Shown here piece after piece: positions 1 through 5,266 of a DNA stretch of 8,334 bases. Within the stretch, counting starts at the first letter, position 1, and each line of letters opens with the position of its first letter. The DNA comes from JBGSWC01 sp041752635 (lineage in GTDB: Bacteria; Planctomycetota; Planctomycetia; Pirellulales; Lacipirellulaceae), in contig JBGSWC010000321.1 in assembly GCA_041752635.1 (NCBI GenBank), forward strand, positions 1 through 8,334. The letters are read 5' to 3'. The notes under the pieces are model-generated. The model searched no databases. It was not told where the DNA came from and saw only the letters and a list, made by a program, of their open reading frames with translations. The translations under genes were made by a program, and so were the position numbers.

Positions 1-1
1 G

Positions 2-40
2 GCTGTTGCGCCAGGTGTTGCCGTGGCGAGCCTGGCCTAA
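2..40 (+). CDS. Possible C-terminal tail of an upstream gene (partial)
   Basis: Reading from base 2 gives an open frame of twelve small, mostly hydrophobic residues, AVAPGVAVASLA, ending in TAA at 38-40. The composition is plausible for a protein C-terminus. The piece is too short to identify a family, and a chance open frame of this length is common. If real, the fur-family gene begins 49 bases downstream on the same strand and could share its transcript. The sequence left of the window would settle it. Confidence 0.3.
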   Translation, partial: AVAPGVAVASLA

Positions 41-54
41 AATTGGATACTGAC

Positions 55-66
55 CCGATTTTTTTT
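55..66 (+). repeat. CCGA plus eight-T tract, copy 1 of 2
   Basis: The 12-base string CCGATTTTTTTT lies between the possible upstream stop (38-40) and the fur-family start at 90. An identical string lies just after that gene's stop, at 595-606. Each follows a stop codon by 8 to 18 bases, so the T-runs might serve as the U-tract of weak terminators. No convincing GC-rich stem directly precedes this copy. An inverted repeat at 10-15 and 31-36 (GCCAGG/CCTGGC) lies further upstream. Confidence 0.4.
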
Positions 67-89
67 CTTTTCGTACCTTCGGGGACCCG

Positions 90-590
90 ATGGCCGGAGA
101 TTTTGCGCTCGAAAGCATCGAAGTATCGTCGTCGCCGCGCGAGCGTTTTGTCGAATACCTGCAGAGCCGCGGCAAGCGCGTCACGCAACAGCGTATTCAA
201 CTCGTCGAGCACGTATTCGAACGACACGACCACTTTGACGCCGAAGAGCTGATCGCGAGCGTCTCGCAGCTCGATGGCGTTCAAATTAGCCGCGCGACGG
301 TATATCGAACGCTCGAAGAGCTGGTCGACGCGGGGTTGTTGCGGGCGATGACACTGGGTGGCCGCAGTGTCTATGAACATGACTACGGCTATCCCCAACA
401 CGACCATCTTTATTGTCAGCGTTGCGAGCGTCTCATCGAATTCCACAGCGAATCGTTACAGCAACTCCGCGATGCCGTAGCCCAGGAGCACGGTTTTCGC
501 GTCAAGGGCCACCGACTGATCATCACCGGCACTTGCCGCGAGTGTTCGCAAAAAGGAAACCGCCGTCAATCGCCGCTCGATTTGATTTGA
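90..590 (+). CDS. Fur-family metal-responsive transcriptional regulator
   Basis: This is a 166-residue cytoplasmic DNA-binding repressor of the Fur/Zur/PerR superfamily, which uses a bound metal (or metal-linked peroxide sensing) to control genes for metal uptake or stress. The N-terminal winged-helix domain (about 15-95) contains the recognition helix ISRATVYRTLEELVDAGLL from residue 66. The C-terminal dimerisation domain has HDHLYC (104-109) followed by C112, and a second pair C149/C152, giving the two CxxC motifs of a structural zinc site. H48, H104, H106 and H141 are likely further metal ligands. The length is slightly above the usual 140-150 residues because of a short N-terminal extension and a polar tail. 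The ATG at 90 is preceded by a weak GGGGA at 81-85. No Fur-box-like palindrome is evident upstream, so autoregulation is not supported. The gene converges on the minus-strand hydrolase. Whether it senses iron, zinc or peroxide cannot be decided from sequence. Confidence 0.93.
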   Translation: MAGDFALESIEVSSSPRERFVEYLQSRGKRVTQQRIQLVEHVFERHDHFDAEELIASVSQLDGVQISRATVYRTLEELVDAGLLRAMTLGGRSVYEHDYGYPQHDHLYCQRCERLIEFHSESLQQLRDAVAQEHGFRVKGHRLIITGTCRECSQKGNRRQSPLDLI

Positions 591-592
591 CG

Positions 593-629
593 GGCCGATT
601 TTTTTTGCGTGTTGCCTGAATTGTCGGCC
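593..629. terminator. Weak candidate bidirectional terminator between convergent genes
   Basis: The 70-base gap between the convergent fur-family and hydrolase genes contains the inverted repeat GGCCGA (593-598) and TCGGCC (624-629), with a 25-base loop that includes the eight-T run. A second pair, TTGCCT (612-617) and AGGCAA (647-652), is interleaved with it. Neither is a classic intrinsic terminator: the loops are long and no T-run follows the second arm. The location is right for transcription termination from both sides, but the structure is only suggestive. Confidence 0.25.
595..606 (+). repeat. CCGA plus eight-T tract, copy 2 of 2
   Basis: Identical to the 12-base string at 55-66, so the fur-family gene is bracketed by the two copies. 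It starts four bases after the TGA stop at 588-590 and may be the U-tract of a terminator for that gene. The preceding bases do not form a strong stem. Confidence 0.4.
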
Positions 630-660
630 TTAAATCGCCCTTCACGAGGCAAGGTTGCTG

Positions 661-2604
661 CTATTTTTCGTCGGATTTTTTGTCTGATTTTTTGTCGGCT
701 TTGTCGTCTTCTTTGTCGTCCGCTTTCGCGTCCGCTTTCGCGTCTTTCGGCGGCTCGCTTAGCGCCTTTTGCCAGCCTTGTTTTCCGTCGACGATGGGCA
801 GCGTCAACGACGTTCCCGCGAGATCGATCTTCAATTCAGTGCCTGGTTTCGGCCAGAGCGTAAAGTCCTGATCGCTCGAGAAGATCATCAAGCCGATTTG
901 CTGTCCGGCGGGAATGACTTGGTCGTCGGGCTGCAGTTCAAATTCGACTTCGTAGAACTTTCCTGGTTTGAGCGGTTTTGATTCGGTGATCGAATCACGA
1001 TTTTGGGGATCGGCCCAGCCGCGCGTAATGATGTTGTCGGTGATCTTGGCGTCGCGACCATCGTTCCAGGGGAGCGAGACGAGCCACACCGACAAATTGG
1101 CAGCCGATTGGTCGCACGCGAGCTTGATCGAGACCCGTGGGGTGCCCGAGATGTGGAGCGGTTGTTTGAATTTGGGTGTCACGTAGATGAGGCGGTGGTC
1201 GGTAAATTCGGCCCGCGCGAGCGCCTCGCCGCTGAACGAATAGTTGTCGACCAGCGTTTCGACGCCCTGTTTGCCTTGTACGCGGGGACTGAGGATTCCC
1301 TGGCCCGGAGCGCCGCCTTTGAGTTGAAACGTCACCGGCGCGGCGGACGGGTGGGGGTAGGCGTCGTAGGCCGTCGGCTGGTCCTGTTTGTCGCCTTCGC
1401 GGACGATCCAAGACTGGCTATCTTTTTCGACACCATTGTCGACGCCATGGAGATAGTGGGTGAACCACCGATTCATCATCTTTAGGGGAGGCTCGCCACC
1501 GTGGCCCCCTTGATGAAAGTAAACTTGGCTCGGAACGCCTTGCTTCTTAGCCGCCTCATAAATCCGTACGCTATGCTCGGGTACGACATTCCAGTCGTTA
1601 AAGGCATGGGCCATGAGCAATGCGGCCTTCATGTTTTTCATTTGCGGCAGCAAGTCACGACTTTCCCAGAAGTCGTTGTAGTCGCCCGTCGCGCGGTCGG
1701 CGTTGGCTTTTAGCACTTCGTCGCGAACACATTCATCGCACTTGGGGCGCGATTGCTCGTCGCCGCTGTGAATGAATTCATAAAGACAGTCGATGTCTTC
1801 GCCCATGAATCCGTAAGGATGCCGCACGAGCCCGTTCGAGCGGTAGTAATGGTAGTACGAAGTATTGGGCGCGATGGGGATGATCGCTTCGAGCCCCTCG
1901 ACGCCGGTGGTGGCCGCGGCGAGTGGGATGGTGCCGTTGTACGAAGTGCCGGTCATGCCGACTTTGCCTGTCGACCAAGGAGCCGTGACGCGGTCGAATC
2001 CATCGACACTGGTGAAGCCATCGCCCCGCCCACAGAGCCAATCGATCACCGCCTTCGGGGCGAGGCGTTCGGTGATGCCTCCGACAGTCGGGCAGCCCTC
2101 TGACAAGCCCGTGCCGGGTGCCGACGAGTGGACGACGACGTAGCCGCGAGGCACCCAAGTTTCGTCGTGCGACTTCGAGATGATCGGCCGCATTCCCTTG
2201 CGTTCGACGGGGGGCGAAGTTTTGCGTTCGGTCGGTTCATCGCCCAGTTCTTGATGGGGATCCCAGAAGTAATTGGTTCCCGAGGGTCCAGTGCCGGCGA
2301 AGTAGGGACTCGACACGTAGACGACTGGCAGCTTGAGTCCTTCGGTTTCGGTTTGCCTCGGTCGCGTCACGCTCACGTGCATGCGATCGAGCTTTCCGTC
2401 GTTGTCGGAGTCGAATTCAGTTTCGACCCACAGGTCGTGTCGAATCCAGTAGTCGCTGTCCTTAAAGCCATCGACGATCTGTGCCTCGCCATCTTTAAAC
2501 ACCGGCACGACGCGATCATCGGGCTTATCTTCATCGCCGAAAGCCGTTGCAACGCTGGTGAGGGTTACGCAAAAAATCAAAACAAACGGGAGTGAATTTT
2601 TCAT
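661..2604 (-). CDS. Secreted Xaa-Pro dipeptidyl-peptidase / CocE-NonD family hydrolase (S15-like)
   Basis: This 647-residue serine hydrolase has an N-terminal Sec signal peptide (hydrophobic core about 5-19, probable cleavage near ATAFG, 19-23), so it should act outside the cytoplasm. The alpha/beta-hydrolase domain carries the nucleophile motif GTSYNG (219-224, Ser221), followed by the family block ATTGVEGLEAIIPIAP. The probable acid is Asp337 (HAFNDW) and the probable base His368 (QGGHGG). The C-terminal part from about 455 resembles the beta jelly-roll of PepX/CocE proteins. S15 enzymes release X-Pro dipeptides, while CocE relatives cleave esters; which substrate applies here is unknown. 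An Asp-rich loop (DSDNDG, 65-70, plus Asp73) resembles a calcium site. A CxxC pair sits at 289/292, and the last 30 or so residues are a Lys/Asp/Ala tail. The start at 2604 was chosen because it begins the signal peptide; an in-frame ATG at 2730 lies inside the SCO gene. No Shine-Dalgarno is seen. It lies 37 bases downstream of SCO and is probably read through from it. Confidence 0.92.
   Translation of the reverse strand: MKNSLPFVLIFCVTLTSVATAFGDEDKPDDRVVPVFKDGEAQIVDGFKDSDYWIRHDLWVETEFDSDNDGKLDRMHVSVTRPRQTETEGLKLPVVYVSSPYFAGTGPSGTNYFWDPHQELGDEPTERKTSPPVERKGMRPIISKSHDETWVPRGYVVVHSSAPGTGLSEGCPTVGGITERLAPKAVIDWLCGRGDGFTSVDGFDRVTAPWSTGKVGMTGTSYNGTIPLAAATTGVEGLEAIIPIAPNTSYYHYYRSNGLVRHPYGFMGEDIDCLYEFIHSGDEQSRPKCDECVRDEVLKANADRATGDYNDFWESRDLLPQMKNMKAALLMAHAFNDWNVVPEHSVRIYEAAKKQGVPSQVYFHQGGHGGEPPLKMMNRWFTHYLHGVDNGVEKDSQSWIVREGDKQDQPTAYDAYPHPSAAPVTFQLKGGAPGQGILSPRVQGKQGVETLVDNYSFSGEALARAEFTDHRLIYVTPKFKQPLHISGTPRVSIKLACDQSAANLSVWLVSLPWNDGRDAKITDNIITRGWADPQNRDSITESKPLKPGKFYEVEFELQPDDQVIPAGQQIGLMIFSSDQDFTLWPKPGTELKIDLAGTSLTLPIVDGKQGWQKALSEPPKDAKADAKADDKEDDKADKKSDKKSDEK
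720..743. repeat. Two exact 12-base tandem units inside the hydrolase gene
   Basis: The unit CCGCTTTCGCGT occurs twice back to back (720-731 and 732-743). On the coding strand it encodes part of the KADAKAD stretch in the charged tail of the secreted hydrolase. Neighbouring sequence (about 664-720) has degenerate TTTGTC-type repeats encoding the rest of the Lys/Asp tail. Because the unit is a multiple of three, slippage would change tail length without breaking the frame. Confidence 0.75.
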
Positions 2605-2641
2605 GGTTGCTGGTCGTTGAAGGAGTAAAAGGTGAGTGATT

Positions 2642-3274
2642 TTAAGCAGCGGGAGTTTCCAATAATTCGATGAGTCTCTGCCTGAGTCGCGTGGCGTCGC
2701 GGGGATCGCCCGCCAAGTCGTAAACGCCATGTAGTTGTCCGGCGCGGTCGATGACGATGCAGTAGGCTTTGTGGCTTTGCTCGTAGATATCGAGGTTCAT
2801 CGCTTTGCCCACTTGTTTAATGTAATCGAGTTCACCTCGCGCGAAGAGCCACCTTTGGGGGTCGGCGCCGAGGCGGTCGGCGTAGGCGGCGAGTTGTTCG
2901 ACCGAGTCGTTGGCTGGATCGCAAGTGATGCTGAGCCAAGTGACATCTTCGAGTGCCGAATCGTTGTGCAAAGCCTGAATCGCATTGTTGAGCTTGACGC
3001 ACGAACCGGGACAGGTGGTGAAGAAATAACTGACGACCCACACCTGACCCTGCATGTCAGCGGCATGGAATTCGACGCCGCTCCGTTCGGTCAGTGTGAA
3101 GTCAGTGAGCGTCGGCTGGGGACGATCGAGCGGCACGGCGTCGACGGTGTGCGATTGCAGTGACTGCGACTCGACTTGGTACCAACGAAGTCCCAAATAG
3201 CCGCCCACACCGGCGACGATTGCCGCCAGCAACATCGGCACCAAGAGACCGCCGCTGGAGGAGTTGCTGCTCAT
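2642..3274 (-). CDS. SCO1/SenC family copper chaperone for cytochrome c oxidase
   Basis: This 210-residue membrane-anchored thioredoxin-fold protein is expected to bind copper and help build the CuA centre of oxidase subunit II, or to keep its cysteines reduced. Residues 10-28 form one hydrophobic anchor; the rest should face the periplasmic side. The copper site is visible as the CxxxC motif CPGSC (Cys88, Cys92) after YFFTT, plus the distal His168 in YEQSHKAYCIVID, matching the two-Cys, one-His arrangement of SCO proteins. SITCDPANDS (115-124) corresponds to the conserved segment after the central strand. Two further cysteines (118, 172) are not part of the canonical site. The ATG at 3272-3274 overlaps the permease stop by four bases, and a strong AAGGAG ribosome site lies at 3282-3287 inside the permease gene, so translation is likely coupled. 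Its place behind ctaA, ctaB and ctaE supports oxidase assembly as its role. Confidence 0.95.
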   Translation of the reverse strand: MSSNSSSGGLLVPMLLAAIVAGVGGYLGLRWYQVESQSLQSHTVDAVPLDRPQPTLTDFTLTERSGVEFHAADMQGQVWVVSYFFTTCPGSCVKLNNAIQALHNDSALEDVTWLSITCDPANDSVEQLAAYADRLGADPQRWLFARGELDYIKQVGKAMNLDIYEQSHKAYCIVIDRAGQLHGVYDLAGDPRDATRLRQRLIELLETPAA

Positions 3275-4056
3275 CGAAAGTCTCCTTTTGTTCGAGTCGC
3301 GCTCACCGAAACGGCCGCGGCGAGCGTCACCACGGCGAACCCCAAGCTGACGCTCCAGGCGACGGTTGGGCCGACGAACACAAGGTTGGCCGGAGCATTA
3401 CTCTCGAGGGCGTGCCGCAGTCCCACGACACCGTAAGCCAGTGGGTTGAGCCGCACCAGCCAACCGACCACGCTGCCGGGCTCGACCGGAAAAATGGCCA
3501 ATAGCCACATGGGAAAGAGCAACATGCTCATCATCGCGTGATAACCCTGAGTCGAGTCGTTCCGCCAGGCCAAGACAAACCCGAGTGCCGTGAGGGCGAT
3601 TGACATCACCATCAGCAGCAGCGCGGCCTGCGCCGCTTCGATCGCCGTTGGAGCGACACTTTCAATTGTGACCCAGCCGAGTAGTAGAAATAGCATCGCT
3701 TGGAGCCAAGCAATCAGCGATCCGCCAAACACTTTACCGAGCACCATGGCCCACCGAGTCACGGGCGCGACCAACACTCCTTGCAGGAACCCCTCGTTGC
3801 GATCTTCGATGATCGAAATCGTCGCAAAAATGGCCGAGAACAATACGATCATCGCCAGCGTTCCGGGAAAAAAGAACGCGTAATCGAGAGTTTGCGACTT
3901 GAATCCCTCGCTGAAGAGCAGCCAAAAAATGATCGGCTGGCCGAGCGCGCCGAAAACGCGCGTTCGTTGCCTGAAAAATCGAATAATCTCGCGATGGGCC
4001 AGCGACATGACAACTGGCAGCGACGGGACGTAAGTGGCGGAGGCGGCGGCCGGCAT
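3271..4056 (-). CDS. ABC-2 type transporter permease
   Basis: This 261-residue integral membrane protein is the translocation subunit of an ABC exporter. About six hydrophobic segments can be seen (roughly 35-50, 59-82, 107-130, 140-165, 172-192, 227-252), as usual for ABC-2/DrrB/NodJ-type permeases. The cytoplasmic loop EDRNEGFLQGVLVAPVTRWA (starting at 84) matches the family's conserved E-R-x-x-G-x-L coupling region. The stretch LGFVLAWRNDS before the fifth segment is also typical. The partner ATPase is encoded just upstream on the same strand. The stop overlaps the SCO start (ATGA). The ATG at 4056 has no Shine-Dalgarno; an in-frame ATG at 4008 (Met17) is a possible alternative that keeps all membrane segments. 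The exported substrate is not deducible. Location among oxidase-maturation genes suggests a link to copper or heme handling or to subunit assembly, which is inference. Confidence 0.94.
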   Translation of the reverse strand: MPAAASATYVPSLPVVMSLAHREIIRFFRQRTRVFGALGQPIIFWLLFSEGFKSQTLDYAFFFPGTLAMIVLFSAIFATISIIEDRNEGFLQGVLVAPVTRWAMVLGKVFGGSLIAWLQAMLFLLLGWVTIESVAPTAIEAAQAALLLMVMSIALTALGFVLAWRNDSTQGYHAMMSMLLFPMWLLAIFPVEPGSVVGWLVRLNPLAYGVVGLRHALESNAPANLVFVGPTVAWSVSLGFAVVTLAAAVSVSATRTKGDFR

Positions 4057-4063
4057 TGTTAAT

Positions 4064-4093
4064 GGGAAGTCAGTTAGCGGGGAGTCAGTGAGG
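4064..4093. repeat. Imperfect 15-base tandem repeat in the permease leader
   Basis: GGGAAGTCAGTTAGC (4064-4078) is followed directly by GGGGAGTCAGTGAGG (4079-4093), 12 of 15 positions identical. It sits 8 bases upstream of the permease start codon, so it would lie in that gene's untranslated leader. It could be a binding site for a protein or simply a small duplication; nothing in the sequence decides. Confidence 0.5.
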
Positions 4094-4094
4094 T

Positions 4095-4128
4095 GGGCGG
4101 CGGGGGGAGTGTGTGGGTCGGAAGGGGG
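4095..4128 (+). other. G-quadruplex-forming pattern (template strand of permease leader)
   Basis: Four runs of three or more G lie on the plus strand at 4095-4097, 4102-4107, 4115-4117 and 4124-4128, with loops of 4, 7 and 6 bases. This satisfies the usual G3+N1-7 rule. Because the operon reads on the minus strand, the G-runs are on the template strand and the mRNA would be C-rich here. A folded template could impede RNA polymerase between the ATPase and permease genes. Only the pattern is seen; folding is not shown. Confidence 0.5.
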
Positions 4129-4148
4129 AGAGAGCCAAGTCGGCCTTT

Positions 4149-4179
4149 AGTATAGTCGAGCGAAGCCCACAGGTTTCAA
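4149..4179 (-). promoter_or_regulatory. Candidate sigma70-type promoter for the permease-SCO-hydrolase segment
   Basis: On the minus strand, TTGAAA (4174-4179) and TATACT (4149-4154) resemble -35 and -10 boxes, separated by 19 bases, longer than the preferred 17. Start of transcription would fall near 4142, giving a leader of about 85 bases. The 159-base gap (4057-4215) containing it is by far the largest inside the minus-strand block, which favours a second promoter here. Matches of this quality also arise by chance. Confidence 0.35.
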
Positions 4180-4215
4180 GTTTTCCGAGCCAAGTTTTCG
4201 CAGCGCTAGGCGGTG

Positions 4216-5184
4216 TTAGTGGCGGCCCTTTTTCTTCTTCGTACCATTCGGGGCCGACGGCTCGACAAAGAAACGGTGACCGGTGCGGGCGATGAAGACA
4301 TCTTCGAGCGTCGGTTTTCCGACGGTTACCGAATCGATTTCGTCGCTGAATTCTTCGAGTAGTGGTTCGACGGCGCGGAGGCCACCGGCGAGTTCGAGTC
4401 GGATGGCTCCATCGACAATAGTGGGTTCAAATTCAAACTCGCTGGCCAGTCGTTCGGCAAGCCGCGTAGTGTTGGTCGCGCGGATGGTCAGCATGTCGCC
4501 ACCAAGGCTGCTGCGAAGTGCGGCCGGCGTGTCGAGTGCAACGAGCTTACCTTGATGCAAAATGCCAATCCGCGACGCACGATCGGCCTCGTCAAGCAGA
4601 TGTGTCGTGACAACAATCGTCATCGCTTGGTCTTGGCGTAGCTGAAATAGATAGGTCCAGAGGTCGTTGCGAGCTCCCGGGTCGAGCCCGGTCGATGGCT
4701 CGTCGAGAATCAATACGCTAGGCCGATGTAGCAAACCCTTCGCCAACTCTACGCGACGGCGCTGGCCACCAGAAAGTGTGCTGACGTAATCGCGAGCGCG
4801 GTCGGCGAGGCCAACTTGGTCGAGCAACTCAGCGACACGTGTCCGCATCTCGCTGCCGCCGAGTCCATAGAGACGTGCATGATGTGTGAGGTTTTCTTGT
4901 ACGGTGAGCTGCTTGTCGACGCTGGGCGATTGAAACACCACGCCCAACTGGCTGCGGACCTTGGCCGCTTGGTCGCGGACCGAATGACCGAGGATGGTGA
5001 TTTCGCCTTCGTCGATCGGCATCAGCGTCGAGAGCAGCCGAAAGAGAGTTGTCTTGCCACTGCCATTCGGACCGAGCAGCGTAAAGATCTCGCCCGCGTC
5101 GATCGAGAGCGACAGCGAGTCGAGCGCAGTTCGCTCGCCGTAGCGATGTGTTACGTTGCCGATTTCGATAGCGTGGTTTGTCAC
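4216..5184 (-). CDS. ABC transporter ATP-binding protein (DrrA/NodI-like exporter ATPase)
   Basis: This cytoplasmic ATPase powers the ABC-2 exporter whose permease is encoded next. With the GTG start at 5184 it has 322 residues. All nucleotide-binding motifs are intact: Walker A GPNGSGKTT (38-46), Q-loop Gln85, signature LSGGQ (137-141), Walker B VLILDEP (157-163) with Glu162, D-loop GLD (166-168) and switch His195. The region from about 230 to 300, ending in KPTLEDVFIARTGH, is the C-terminal domain usual for DrrA-like exporter ATPases; a Lys-rich tail follows. The frame stays open upstream to a TTG at 5256, but that codon lies inside a strong hairpin, and homologous proteins normally begin close to the AIEIGNVTHRYG strand, so GTG is preferred. 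No clear Shine-Dalgarno precedes either. It follows ctaE by 82 bases. The substrate is unknown. Confidence 0.94.
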   Translation of the reverse strand: MTNHAIEIGNVTHRYGERTALDSLSLSIDAGEIFTLLGPNGSGKTTLFRLLSTLMPIDEGEITILGHSVRDQAAKVRSQLGVVFQSPSVDKQLTVQENLTHHARLYGLGGSEMRTRVAELLDQVGLADRARDYVSTLSGGQRRRVELAKGLLHRPSVLILDEPSTGLDPGARNDLWTYLFQLRQDQAMTIVVTTHLLDEADRASRIGILHQGKLVALDTPAALRSSLGGDMLTIRATNTTRLAERLASEFEFEPTIVDGAIRLELAGGLRAVEPLLEEFSDEIDSVTVGKPTLEDVFIARTGHRFFVEPSAPNGTKKKKGRH

Positions 5185-5233
5185 TGAGCCCGATTCTTTA
5201 CGTGGGTGGGTATTGGCTGCATTGTACTCGCGT

Positions 5234-5265
5234 CGGGCGACCGGGGTGATGCCCAAGTTCGCCCG
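5234..5265 (-). other. GC-rich hairpin between ctaE and the ABC ATPase gene
   Basis: A perfect seven-base inverted repeat, CGGGCGA (5234-5240) and TCGCCCG (5259-5265), encloses an 18-base loop that holds a further GGG/CCC pairing (5244-5246 with 5252-5254). It starts one base after the ctaE stop codon on the minus strand. No T-run follows, so it does not look like an intrinsic terminator. An RNA-stability or processing element that sets the relative level of oxidase and transporter messages is a reasonable guess. Confidence 0.5.
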
Positions 5266-5266
5266 G

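Noticed and set aside
1..89. A Fur-box-type operator or clear promoter upstream of the fur-family gene
   Set aside because: No GATAAT-like palindrome is present. A GATACT at 46-51 resembles a -10 box but lacks a -35 partner at normal spacing.
995..2158. Several open frames of 100 to 160 codons on both strands within the hydrolase gene
   Set aside because: The S15/CocE frame is continuous with intact catalytic motifs. The others are compositionally biased shadows with no recognisable domain.
2605..2730. N-terminal extension of the hydrolase to an ATG at 2730
   Set aside because: The extra 42 residues overlap the SCO C-terminus and would bury the obvious signal peptide, which starts at the Met encoded at 2604.
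4057..4215. A small gene or non-coding RNA in the ATPase-permease gap
   Set aside because: The plus-strand open frame from 4113 runs into the ATPase gene and has no family likeness. No stable RNA fold or terminator supports an RNA gene.
5185..5256. Longer ABC ATPase starting with TTG at 5256
   Set aside because: The codon lies in a strong hairpin, has no ribosome site, and the added residues precede the normal start of the ATPase fold. It is kept only as an alternative.
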